Shown: positions 42,041 to 49,718 of the stretch, piece after piece
Position numbering within the stretch: position 1 is the first letter of the stretch
How the letters are laid out: every line of letters begins with the position of its first letter
Source: Bacillota bacterium
GTDB taxonomy: Bacteria > Bacillota > Clostridia > Oscillospirales > Ruminococcaceae
Assembly: GCA_023457355.1 (NCBI GenBank)
Contig: JAEWLW010000050.1
Location: 62,001-126,000 of the forward strand
DNA length: 64,000 nt
Direction: 5' to 3'
The notes under the pieces: generated by a model
Database searches by the model: none
What the model was told of the DNA's origin: nothing
The model's input: only the letters and a program-made list of their open reading frames with translations
Translations under genes and position numbers: made by a program

Positions 42041-42508
42041 TTATCTCTGGCGTTCCTTCAGTGCGCGGTCAATATCACGTTTTGCGTCGCGCTTGGCCAT
42101 ATCCTCGCGCTTGTCGTAAAGCTTTTTGCCGCGACAAAGCCCCAATTGCAGCTTAACCAGCGAACCCTTAAAATAGAGCGATAGCGGAATCAGCGTATAA
42201 CCCTGCTGGCGCACCATGCCGTAAAGGCGGTTGATTTCCCTGCGGTGCATTAAAAGCTTACGTTCGCGCATGGGATCCTTATTGAATATATTGCCCTTCT
42301 CATAGGGGCTAATATGCATCTGCTTCACCACCAGCTCACCGGTGCCGATATCCACCCAGCTATCCTTGAGATTGACGGTGCCCGCGCGCAGGCTTTTAAC
42401 TTCGGTGCCGCTTAACGAAATGCCGGTTTCAAACGATTCATCCACAAAATACTCATGCCTTACCTGACGGTTGGTCGCAATAGTCTTGGTATCTTTTTTT
42501 TCCGCCAT
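42041..42508 (-). CDS. smpB: SsrA-binding protein
   Basis: 155 residues. NRQVRHEYFVDESFETGISLSG then GTEVKSLRAG at the N-terminal half and the basic C-terminal tail YDKREDMAKRDAKRDIDRALKERQR (which enters the mRNA channel) are diagnostic. ATG 42508 follows AAGGAGG. Binds tmRNA and delivers it to stalled ribosomes. Proximity to ssrA is common in Firmicutes. Confidence 0.97.
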   Translation of the reverse strand: MAEKKDTKTIATNRQVRHEYFVDESFETGISLSGTEVKSLRAGTVNLKDSWVDIGTGELVVKQMHISPYEKGNIFNKDPMRERKLLMHRREINRLYGMVRQQGYTLIPLSLYFKGSLVKLQLGLCRGKKLYDKREDMAKRDAKRDIDRALKERQR

Positions 42509-42533
42509 TCCGGCACCTCCTTTTGCAAGAAAA

Positions 42534-42956
42534 TCATTTGCTGCCAAACACCCAGAGCCGGTTAACAATGAAACCGACCACCAGCGTCACGGCCGTGGCG
42601 CCAAGCTTTGAAATAAGCTTGCCATACCCCAGCTGCGCGCCTGACCACAGCACACCGAGGCTGAGCAGCAGCAGGCTTAAATTCACAACAATAAAACGCA
42701 TCATCTGGGCGCTGAAAAAATCCTTTTTACTGCCGAAGGTCCAGCTTCGGTTGACAATATAGCTGTTTAGCATCCCGCAGAAATAGGAAACAACCTGCGA
42801 AATATAAACATTGATACCCAGATATGATAACACCAGAAACACGGTGTAGTCAACCAGTGTATTCATGACACCCGTTAAACCAAATTTTATAAACCGCCAC
42901 ATTTCGCCGGAAAAGAGCATTTTCGTGACGTTCAACCTCCTCTGGTACAAGACCAT
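42534..42956 (-). CDS. GtrA-like membrane protein
   Basis: Up to 140 residues with four membrane segments. FIKFGLTGVMNTLVDYTVFLVL at the start and NRSWTFGS.../NRLWVFGS at the ends of the second and fourth helices are the GtrA hallmark duplicates. The family is thought to flip undecaprenyl-linked sugars. Start is uncertain: ATG 42920 (eight residues before FIKFG) has GAGGAGG but at a long 15-nt spacing; ATG 42956 has only a weak site. It starts 7 nt after recR. Confidence 0.85.
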   Translation of the reverse strand: MVLYQRRLNVTKMLFSGEMWRFIKFGLTGVMNTLVDYTVFLVLSYLGINVYISQVVSYFCGMLNSYIVNRSWTFGSKKDFFSAQMMRFIVVNLSLLLLSLGVLWSGAQLGYGKLISKLGATAVTLVVGFIVNRLWVFGSK

Positions 42957-42962
42957 TGGCTT

Positions 42963-43559
42963 TTACATCTCGTTTCGTCCCTCTAAAGCGCGGCAGAGCG
43001 TGACATCGTCGGCGAATTCCAGATTCCCGCCCACCGGAATACCATAGGCCAGGCGCGAAACCCGGATGCCCATCGGCTTTATCAGGCGCGAGAGGTACAT
43101 CGCCGTGGCCTCGCCCTCCACCGTGGGGTTGGTCGCCATAACCACCTCGCGCACTTCATCGTTCAGGCGGGCAAGCAGTTCCTTAACGGTCAGCTGGTCC
43201 GGGCCTATGCCGTCCATCGGCGAAATAAGCCCGTGCAATACGTGATATAACCCATTATATTCGCGCATGCGCTCGAATGCCATCACATCACGCGGGTCGG
43301 CCACAACACAGATGATCGCATGATCGCGTGCTTCATTCGTGCAGATGGTACACTTTTCCCCATCGGAAAGGTTCTGGCAGATGCTGCACCGCTTAATGCT
43401 GCGGCTGGCTTCGAGCAGCGCCGCCGAAAAATCTCTGGCGTACTGCTCGGGCTGGCTGAGCACATAAAAAGCAAGGCGCTGCGCCGTTTTCCGGCCGATG
43501 CCGGGCAGGCGGGCAAACTGTTCGACAAGCTTTGAGAGGGATGCAACCTGATATGCCAT
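42963..43559 (-). CDS. recR: Recombination mediator RecR
   Basis: 198 residues. Helix-hairpin-helix LPGIGRKTAQRLAFYVL at the N-terminus, C4 zinc finger CSICQNLSDGEKCTIC (residues 57-72), Toprim domain from IICVVADPRDVMAFERM, ending with the Walker-like C-terminal SRLAYGIPVGGNLEFADDVTL. Loads RecA with RecF/RecO. In operon with ybaB and dnaX as in most Firmicutes. Confidence 0.97.
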   Translation of the reverse strand: MAYQVASLSKLVEQFARLPGIGRKTAQRLAFYVLSQPEQYARDFSAALLEASRSIKRCSICQNLSDGEKCTICTNEARDHAIICVVADPRDVMAFERMREYNGLYHVLHGLISPMDGIGPDQLTVKELLARLNDEVREVVMATNPTVEGEATAMYLSRLIKPMGIRVSRLAYGIPVGGNLEFADDVTLCRALEGRNEM

Positions 43560-43562
43560 GGC

Positions 43563-43919
43563 TTAAAACATTCCGGGCATCCCAGGAAGGCTCAGGCTGC
43601 CGGTAATTTTGCCCATCTCTTCATTGGTGATATCCTCAACATTTTTAAGCACCTCATTAATCGCCGCCATGATAATATCCTGAAGCATTTCAATATCGTC
43701 GGGATCGACAATTTCGGGCTTGATGTTGAGCGCTTTAATCTCCTTTTTGCCGTTCATGACAACCTCGACCATACCGCCGCCGGAAGTTGCGGTAAATTCA
43801 CGGCTCTCAATCTCGGCCTGCTTTTCGGCAATCTGCTCCTGCATTTTCTGCGCTCTGCGCATCAGATCTTTCTGGTTCTGGGGGCCGCCGCCCATCCCTG
43901 CGGGAAGTCTTGCTTTCAT
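43563..43919 (-). CDS. ybaB: YbaB/EbfC nucleoid-associated protein
   Basis: 118 residues. Helical QNQKDLMRRAQKMQEQIAEKQAEIE, then VEVVMNGKKEIKALNIKPEIV and the C-terminal helices; Gly/Met-rich ends (MGGGPQNQ; LPGMPGMF). A DNA-binding dimer of unclear role, always near dnaX-recR. Confidence 0.95.
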   Translation of the reverse strand: MKARLPAGMGGGPQNQKDLMRRAQKMQEQIAEKQAEIESREFTATSGGGMVEVVMNGKKEIKALNIKPEIVDPDDIEMLQDIIMAAINEVLKNVEDITNEEMGKITGSLSLPGMPGMF

Positions 43920-43931
43920 ATATGTTTTCTC

Positions 43932-45593
43932 CTACTCAATCGTTATATTTTGTGCATCGCCAAGCGACTCTATCAGCTTTTGCAACGGATCCTCCTGCGG
44001 AGCATCCTGCTTCGTCGGGCGGTAAGGGCCAAGCCCGTGCCGGTCTCCCGTCACCTCAAAGATCGCCTGTTTGATGCTGTTCTTAGTATATTCATTGTCG
44101 CGCAGCATTTCAAGCACAACCGGATTTGAAACATCAATAAGCACCTGCCTGCCATTAAAAAAAGCTTTTGTGCCGCGCAGCATGGCATAAATTGAAATGT
44201 TGATTTTCGACAATTGCTCCATCACCTGCGGCCAGGGGCCATAGGCTGCAATACCGCCGGTGTTTGCGGCAGGCCGCAGTTCATCTGGCGGCGGCTCAGA
44301 AACGACCTGCTGTGGCACCGTCTGTGGCACCGTTTTGGGTGTCGGCGGAGGCACTACAGGTGCTGCGGCCGGTGCCGTTATCACTGCCGGTTCAGGCTGC
44401 GTTTGGGCCGCAGGGGCGGGTTCCGCAACGGGGGGTGAAAAACTTCTGCCACTGCGCAGCGCCGATTCCAGCGCCTCAATGCGCTTTAACAGCGCCTGGT
44501 AACCCGTGCGGGCCACCGGTTCGCAAAGCGTCACCAGCGCCAGCTCCAGTTCGGCGTGCTTCATCGGGCTTTTGGCGATGCGCGCCGCCGTCTCCTGCAA
44601 GACGGACAAACTGTGCAGCAGGTCAGCCAGTGTTATTTTCTGCCCCTGCCCACGCAGATTCGATACTTCCGAGGGCAGGCAGTCGAGTAAATTCTCCGGA
44701 TTTTGGAGCGTTTTAACCAACATCAGGTTGCGGTAGTGACCGCAAAGCTGCTCGCAGAGGCGCTGCGGCTCCATGCTTTTCTGCCGCAGCTCGGCCAGCT
44801 TTGAGAGCATACCGGCGGTATCCCCCGCAAGAATGCTGTCGGTCAGGGCTAATAAATGGGTGCTGCCGGTCAGGCCTGCCGCCTTTGTCACCGTCTCTAA
44901 CGTTACATCGTCGGTATCGGCGGCACAAACATCCAAAAGCGACAGCGCGTCGCGCATGCCGCCGTCGGAGAGACGGGCGATCAGCCCGGCGGCATCTTCG
45001 CTGAGCGTCAGGTTTTCCCGCCGTGCCACTTCCTGTAGCCGCCCAGCGATAACGGCGCTTTCGATGCGCTGAAAGTCAAACCGCTGGCAGCGCGAAATAA
45101 TGGTGGGCAGTACCTTGTGTATCTCGGTGGTCGCCAGAACAAAGATGACATGCTTGGGCGGTTCTTCAAGTATTTTTAGCAGCGCGTTAAAGGCGCTGGT
45201 GGAAAGCATATGAACCTCGTCGATGATATAGACGCGGTATCTGGCAACAGCAGGGGTGAATACCGCCTCGTCGCGAAGGTCGCGGATATTATCCACGCCG
45301 TTGTTGGACGCCGCGTCGATTTCGACGACATCCAGCAGCGAACCATCATCCACACCGCGGCAGATTTCGCATTCGCCGCAGGGGTTGCCATCCCGCAACG
45401 CAAGACAGTTGACCGCCTTGGCCACCAGCTTGGCGCAAGTGGTTTTTCCGGTTCCGCGCGAGCCGATAAACAAATAGGCATGCGACGGCATGCCCTGCCG
45501 CATCTCGTTCTTCAGCACGGTGGTGATATGCTCCTGCCCGACCACCTCGTCGAAGTGGCGCGGACGGTATAGCCGATAAAGCGCCTGCCGCAT
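43932..45593 (-). CDS. dnaX: DNA polymerase III subunits gamma/tau
   Basis: 553 residues. AAA+ clamp-loader ATPase: Walker A GSRGTGKTTCAK, zinc site C-x8-C-x2-C-x2-C (CLALRDGNPCGECEIC), Walker B IIDEVHMLS, sensor 1 LATTEIHKVLPTIISRCQ. Residues ~400-440 are a Pro/Ala-rich linker, and the last ~100 form the tau-specific domain. No convincing slippery frameshift heptamer was found, so separate gamma production is not evident. It follows the SRP RNA gene, the usual Firmicutes arrangement. Confidence 0.96.
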   Translation of the reverse strand: MRQALYRLYRPRHFDEVVGQEHITTVLKNEMRQGMPSHAYLFIGSRGTGKTTCAKLVAKAVNCLALRDGNPCGECEICRGVDDGSLLDVVEIDAASNNGVDNIRDLRDEAVFTPAVARYRVYIIDEVHMLSTSAFNALLKILEEPPKHVIFVLATTEIHKVLPTIISRCQRFDFQRIESAVIAGRLQEVARRENLTLSEDAAGLIARLSDGGMRDALSLLDVCAADTDDVTLETVTKAAGLTGSTHLLALTDSILAGDTAGMLSKLAELRQKSMEPQRLCEQLCGHYRNLMLVKTLQNPENLLDCLPSEVSNLRGQGQKITLADLLHSLSVLQETAARIAKSPMKHAELELALVTLCEPVARTGYQALLKRIEALESALRSGRSFSPPVAEPAPAAQTQPEPAVITAPAAAPVVPPPTPKTVPQTVPQQVVSEPPPDELRPAANTGGIAAYGPWPQVMEQLSKINISIYAMLRGTKAFFNGRQVLIDVSNPVVLEMLRDNEYTKNSIKQAIFEVTGDRHGLGPYRPTKQDAPQEDPLQKLIESLGDAQNITIE

Positions 45594-45654
45594 CCTTCAT
45601 GTCACCTCGCAAAAACAGAATCAAGCACCGGTGCGCGCAATTGCAGCGCGCTTT

Positions 45655-45895
45655 TGCCACACGGCAAAAAGCAGCCAAAACCGCCTGTGGGCTCTCATGC
45701 GGGAATGCAGATTTCCTGCGGCACACAAGGCACTCCGCTTAATGCTGCTCGGTTCCCCGCCTGACATGGTTCACGGAACCTCGTCGCACAGGATCCACAT
45801 ACCCGCATGACAGACCACACGCCCGTCCTGACTGCGTCGGCCTCATTTTTGCCGTTGCAGCGCCTGCCGCTGTTACCCGCCGAAAATGACTGCCG
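45655..45895 (-). ncRNA. ffs: Signal recognition particle RNA, large Firmicutes type
   Basis: The conserved SRP core is clear on the minus strand: GTGAACCATGTCAGG (about 45774-45760), GGAA tetraloop (45756-45753) and GAGCAGCATTAAG (45750-45738), matching helix 8 of Bacillus scRNA. Helix 5 arms 45819-45802 and 45703-45686 are complementary over 18 positions with only two or three mismatches, and ~90 nt upstream of this fits an Alu domain. A good sigma-A promoter lies at the 5' side. Ends are approximate: 5' from the promoter, 3' from a T-run near 45660. Pairs with Ffh in membrane protein targeting. Confidence 0.9.
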
Positions 45896-45901
45896 ATGGT
45901 T

Positions 45902-45930
45902 ATTATAACATACCGCGCCAAAAAGCACAA
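45902..45930 (-). promoter_or_regulatory. SRP RNA promoter
   Basis: On the minus strand -35 TTGTGC (45930-45925), 17-nt spacer, TATAAT (45907-45902) with TGT before it (extended -10). Predicted start near 45895. Its quality fits a highly expressed stable RNA; dnaX may be read through from here. Confidence 0.8.
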
Positions 45931-45968
45931 CAGCCAACGGTTAAAAATTGAATTTAAAACGCTTTAAA

Positions 45969-46125
45969 GGGTATTTTCTTCAAAAGCAAGACAACAGATT
46001 TTTCGCCGGGAGCACGCCAGTCGCCAAGCGCAAGGCGCAGGAACACCGGACGTATTCCGGGTATTTTAAACGCCGTGATGCGCTTTTCAATAGACATCCC
46101 AAAGTTGGGGACCTTTTAAGAATCC
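45969..46125 (+). repeat. Degenerate dispersed repeat, copy 2
   Basis: Aligns with 24806-24961 in the same orientation over its full ~155 nt: GGGTATTTTCTTCAAAAGCA at the left, ACAACAG, TATTCCGGG, GTGATGCGCTTTT (46075-46087) and AAAGTTGGGGA (46101-46111), then CTTTTAAGAA. The long + strand open frame across this stretch and into the next gene is a shadow. This fills most of the 45931-46199 gap. Confidence 0.65.
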
Positions 46126-46199
46126 GCCAAGACAAAACGGATAAAATAAAGTCAGGGCACTCTTCATCAGTTTTATCGTTTTTGGCGGTCTTCACACAG

Positions 46200-47015
46200 C
46201 TAAAATTTAATTTTGTCCAAATCGTGCGGCACAAAAACACAGCCGCTAAAATGCGCCCGCGCCTCAGTTGTGTAAGCTGCCGCACGCGTCGCCAACGTTT
46301 TGTCCTCGGTATGCCACAGCACAAGGTTTTTGACATGCAACCGCTCGGCCAGCTCGGCGGCGTCTTTTGCCGTACTGTGATTTTTTTCATACGGTTTAAA
46401 CCGCTCCCGGTCTTCATAAAGACAAAATGCTTCACACAGCAGCCAATCGGCATCGGCCGCCAGAGGCTCACACGCCGGATCACACGGTTCATCGCCCAGG
46501 CAAACCAGCTTGCGCCCTTCAGAAAGCGAAACCGTCATGCCAAACTGTTTGGCCTTCGTGGACCGAACATCAAAAAAGCGCACATCACTGCCAAAAATCG
46601 CCGCTGTGGCGCCGTCGTTAAGCGGCACGAAACGAATTCGGTCATCAAAAAGCCTGGTAAATTTTTTCTGTATTGTCAATTCACAGATGGTGCGGATCGC
46701 CTGCTCCGCCACATCGTGGCAGTAAAGGTTCAGCGCACCATCATAATGGCCGTTTAACATCTGCGTACCGATGCTGCGCACCAGCCACGGAACGCCCAAA
46801 ATGTGGTCGGTGTGGGCATGTGTAATAAAGATATGATGAATATCACAGGGGGAAATGCCGGCATCTGCCAATGCGCGCAAAATACCGTTTCCGCCACCGC
46901 TGTCAATCAAAAAAATTTCCGTTCCAAAACGAAGTGCAAAGCAGGTGTTAAAACACCGCGTCACCATTGCGTTTCCCGTACCGAGCACGACCAGTTCTTC
47001 CGCCGCAGGCTTCAT
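46200..47015 (-). CDS. MBL-fold metallo-hydrolase, RNase Z-like
   Basis: 271 residues. Metal-binding motif THAHTDHILG (H-x-H-x-D-H, near residue 65), GTGNAMVTRCFNT at the N-terminus and LWHTED near the C-terminus. The arrangement resembles the RNase Z/ElaC branch, but the flexible arm of true tRNase Z is not apparent, so a phosphodiesterase or other hydrolase role is equally possible. Cytoplasmic. Single gene, divergent from the small + strand gene. Confidence 0.85.
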   Translation of the reverse strand: MKPAAEELVVLGTGNAMVTRCFNTCFALRFGTEIFLIDSGGGNGILRALADAGISPCDIHHIFITHAHTDHILGVPWLVRSIGTQMLNGHYDGALNLYCHDVAEQAIRTICELTIQKKFTRLFDDRIRFVPLNDGATAAIFGSDVRFFDVRSTKAKQFGMTVSLSEGRKLVCLGDEPCDPACEPLAADADWLLCEAFCLYEDRERFKPYEKNHSTAKDAAELAERLHVKNLVLWHTEDKTLATRAAAYTTEARAHFSGCVFVPHDLDKIKF

Positions 47016-47137
47016 AATTGCGTTTCCTCTCTTGTTGTATTTTTGAAAAATTCGCAGGATTTTAGCTGTCCGAGTGCCATATAAACCTTCGTGTATTCAT
47101 TCTTATCGCCGGAAATACTGTTGCCGAGGTGATAAAA

Positions 47138-47323
47138 ATGAATCAGCAAAGCAATCCGATGACTGAATTGCCGATGGGTTTTGCGATGGCGCTCGCCATG
47201 CAGCCCAATGCAATGCAGCATTACGCAACGCTCGACGCCGGACAGCAGGGCGAAATTCTTTCCCGCGCTAAAGCTGTCCAGTCCAAAGCCGAGATGCAGT
47301 CGCTGGTCAACAGCCTGAACTGA
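47138..47323 (+). CDS. Small conserved-type protein, function unknown
   Basis: 61 residues: MNQQSNPMTELPMGFAMALA, then a second helix with QGEILSRAKAVQSKAEMQSL and the end VNSLN. Small proteins of this plan (N-terminal E-L-P-M-G-F and a C-terminal Q-S-K-x-E-M) recur in Clostridia, and I infer that this is one. GAGG lies 8 nt before ATG 47138 (GTG 47129 possible). Its 3' end overlaps the convergent EamA gene by 17 nt. Confidence 0.7.
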   Translation: MNQQSNPMTELPMGFAMALAMQPNAMQHYATLDAGQQGEILSRAKAVQSKAEMQSLVNSLN

Positions 47324-48212
47324 TATCCTTCTCGGCCGCTAATCTGGTCTTCTCTTTTGCATTTGAAACGGACCAGAGTGTAATAGAACCCAGGACGATC
47401 ACAAATCCAAAGATGGTGATCGGGCCCGGAATCTCATGCAGAAACACCGCCGTCCAAACAGGATTAAACAGCGGGTTGACGCAAGCGATCAGACTGCAGG
47501 TTAAAGGCGGCGCAGAACGTGTGGCAAAGCTGAAAAGCGCGTATGCGACCGCCTGCTGCACCAGACCCAGCACCAGCAAGCTCCCGATATTTTGCAGTGT
47601 AAAATTGATTTCGGAAAAAAACAAAAAAGGCGCCATGATGACCGCCGTGTAAATATGCCCCAGCGCAATAATGCTCAGGGATTCCTCATAGCTGGCGCTG
47701 CGTGCGGTCATCAGATACATAATCGCCGTGGTAAAGCCGACGGTCAGCCCCATCATGTTGCCCGCCGTGCTGGAGGGTCCTGTGCGGTCCAGCGTCAGCA
47801 TGGCAATGCCCAAAACGGTTGCGATTGCAACCATCAGGTCCTTCTTTATCACTTTCTTGTGGAATATGAGAATGGAGATCAAAAGCACAAACACGGGGTT
47901 GGTGTATTGCAGGGCAACCATGTTGGCACTTGATGTCAGCTTGTTGCCGACGACAAAGCACACGTATTTGATGCATACCGCAATGGCGGTCGTCAACGTC
48001 AGACGGTTTAGCACCAGCTTTTTGCCCAGCAGCCGCAAATAAATATAAAGTGCGACAGACGCAATCAGACTTCGCAGGCAGGTAATGACCATGCCGTTCC
48101 ATTCAATAAGCTTTATCAACGCACCGGACGTGCTCCACAAAAAGGCACATCCCATCATGCAGATTGCCGCGCTGCGGGGAGAAATCTTTTTGTCAACTGA
48201 AAAATGTTTCAT
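47307..48212 (-). CDS. EamA/DMT-family transporter
   Basis: 301 residues with ten membrane segments in two homologous EamA repeats (residues ~15-145 and ~155-290). GCAFLWSTSGALIKLI and ALFSFATRSAPPLTCSLIACVNPLFNPVWTA are typical. Likely exports an amino acid or metabolite; substrate unknown. AAAGGGGC upstream of ATG 48212. Confidence 0.9.
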   Translation of the reverse strand: MKHFSVDKKISPRSAAICMMGCAFLWSTSGALIKLIEWNGMVITCLRSLIASVALYIYLRLLGKKLVLNRLTLTTAIAVCIKYVCFVVGNKLTSSANMVALQYTNPVFVLLISILIFHKKVIKKDLMVAIATVLGIAMLTLDRTGPSSTAGNMMGLTVGFTTAIMYLMTARSASYEESLSIIALGHIYTAVIMAPFLFFSEINFTLQNIGSLLVLGLVQQAVAYALFSFATRSAPPLTCSLIACVNPLFNPVWTAVFLHEIPGPITIFGFVIVLGSITLWSVSNAKEKTRLAAEKDISSGC

Positions 48213-48243
48213 GTCTTGCCCCTTTCAAAACTGTGATTGAATA

Positions 48244-48313
48244 ACAGCATAGCCATTGCAAACAAAGCCTGAAGCATTCAGCTTACAGTCGGCGTTTGCA
48301 ATGGCTATGCTGT
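48244..48313. repeat. 20-bp perfect inverted repeat downstream of ftsZ
   Basis: The 48244-48263 arm is perfectly complementary to 48294-48313 (GTTTGCAATGGCTATGCTGT), and the 30-nt loop holds a smaller CTGAA-GCA-TTCAG hairpin. It begins 20 nt past the ftsZ stop. It lacks a T-tract, yet it is the only candidate for an ftsZ transcript end before the EamA gene. Confidence 0.7.
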
Positions 48314-48332
48314 GTTGAAACCCAGAAACCAG

Positions 48333-49556
48333 TTATTTTTTGCCTCTGCCGAACATCCGCATAATGACCTCATAAGGATCTTCCTCGGGAGAGTCCTCCT
48401 CTTCGGCAAACATATTTGCCTGCTGCGGCTGCGCCAGCTGTGGCGCGGGCGCGGGCGCGGAGACAGGCGCGGGTGCAGCGGGCTTTATCTGAGCAGCCGG
48501 TGGGGTCGGTGCGCTGGGCACCCGGACAGCAATATTATCCTTGGGCTTATAACCGGCAATATCTTTAATATAGTTTGAAACGCCAAATTCATCGGCGCGC
48601 TCAAAACCGGTTGCAATGACGGTGATGAGAATTTCGTCGTCAAGATTCTCATCGTAGGCAACGCCCCAGATGAGGTTGACATCGGGATGTGCCGCGTCGC
48701 TGATCAGCTCAGAAGCTGTATAAACCTCGTCAAGCGCAATATCGGGCGAGGCCACAATATTGGCAATGACGCCCATCGCCCCGTTGATGCTGGTTTCGAG
48801 CAGCGGGGAATTGATGGCCATTTCGGCCGCGATGCGCGCTTTATCCTTGCCGGAAGCGCGGCCCACGCCCATATGCGCGTTGCCTGCGCCCTTCATGACG
48901 CTGGTAACGTCGGCAAAGTCTAGGTTGATAATGCCGGTGGTGCAAATCAGGTCGGATATGCTCTGCACACCCTGGCGCAACACCTCATCCGCCGCCGCAA
49001 AGGCATTGGCAAGGGTGATTTTTTCGGTTGAAATCTGCTGCAGGCGCTCGTTTGGAATAATCAGCAGCGCATCAACATGCTCGCGCAGGGCCGTGATACC
49101 CATCTCGGCGTGCTCCATTCGGCGCTTGCCCTCAAACTTAAACGGCTTGGTCACAACGCCGACGGTCAGAATATCCATACCGCGGGCGATCTCGGCAACA
49201 ACAGGCGCAGCGCCCGTGCCGGTGCCGCCGCCCATGCCGGCGGTGACAAACACCATGTCGGCACCCTTTAGCAGCGCCGTGATTTCATCGCGGCTCTCTT
49301 CGGCCGAGCGTTGACCCACATCGGCTTGTCCACCCGCCCCCTTCCCTTTGGTGAGCCGTGCGCCAATGTTGAGCTTATAGGTTGCGTGCGAGGTCGCAAG
49401 CGCCTGATAATCGGTGTTCATCGAGATGAATTCGACGCCCTTCATACCGGAAAGCACCATCCTGTTGACAGCGTTACCGCCACCGCCGCCCACGCCGACT
49501 ACTTTTATAACAGTGCTCTGTTCATGTTCGGGCACCATTCCAAAATTCATCTGCAT
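48333..49556 (-). CDS. ftsZ: Cell division protein FtsZ
   Basis: 407 residues. Tubulin-like GTPase: GVGGGGGNAVNRMV, the tubulin signature GGGTGTGAAP near residue 108, and NLDFADV for the T7 loop. The linker from ~320 is Pro/Ala-rich, and the C-terminal tail DPYEVIMRMFGR is somewhat unlike the canonical conserved tail D-I-P-x-F. It forms the Z-ring. It has its own promoter and is separated by 162 nt from divIB; ftsA is not next to it. Confidence 0.97.
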   Translation of the reverse strand: MQMNFGMVPEHEQSTVIKVVGVGGGGGNAVNRMVLSGMKGVEFISMNTDYQALATSHATYKLNIGARLTKGKGAGGQADVGQRSAEESRDEITALLKGADMVFVTAGMGGGTGTGAAPVVAEIARGMDILTVGVVTKPFKFEGKRRMEHAEMGITALREHVDALLIIPNERLQQISTEKITLANAFAAADEVLRQGVQSISDLICTTGIINLDFADVTSVMKGAGNAHMGVGRASGKDKARIAAEMAINSPLLETSINGAMGVIANIVASPDIALDEVYTASELISDAAHPDVNLIWGVAYDENLDDEILITVIATGFERADEFGVSNYIKDIAGYKPKDNIAVRVPSAPTPPAAQIKPAAPAPVSAPAPAPQLAQPQQANMFAEEEDSPEEDPYEVIMRMFGRGKK

Positions 49557-49588
49557 TTAATTGTCCTCCTCTATTTCATCCTCGCAGG

Positions 49589-49628
49589 AGCTTATATGAA
49601 AGCGCTAAAAGCGTTATTGATATAAGCT
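49589..49628. promoter_or_regulatory. Inverted repeat at the ftsZ transcription start
   Basis: AGCTTATAT (49589-49597) and ATATAAGCT (49620-49628) flank a small inner AAGCGC/GCGTT stem. The outer edge overlaps the predicted +1 (about 49623), so it could be an operator or a 5' UTR hairpin. Confidence 0.5.
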
Positions 49629-49629
49629 T

Positions 49630-49658
49630 ATTTTACCATGCTAAAATATCTAACACAA
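49630..49658 (-). promoter_or_regulatory. ftsZ promoter
   Basis: On the minus strand -35 TTGTGT (49658-49653), 17-nt spacer, extended -10 TGG-TAAAAT (49638-49630). Lies between divIB and ftsZ and would give ftsZ a transcript separate from the dcw operon. Confidence 0.7.
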
Positions 49659-49718
49659 GGTAATTTTGTATGATTTGGCAATTTAATTTTACCATTTTTA
49701 TGACCTGTAATAACCATT

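Noticed and set aside
43932..45593. Programmed frameshift in dnaX
   Set aside because: No A-rich slippery heptamer with downstream stem was found in the expected part of the gene; the nearest run lies near the 3' end and reads as T on the coding strand.
45695..45937. An 80-codon minus-strand frame upstream of dnaX
   Set aside because: It coincides with the SRP RNA gene and its promoter.
45948..46757. A 269-codon + strand frame over the repeat and the MBL gene
   Set aside because: It reads through a dispersed repeat and then antisense to the MBL-fold hydrolase; composition is unlike a protein.
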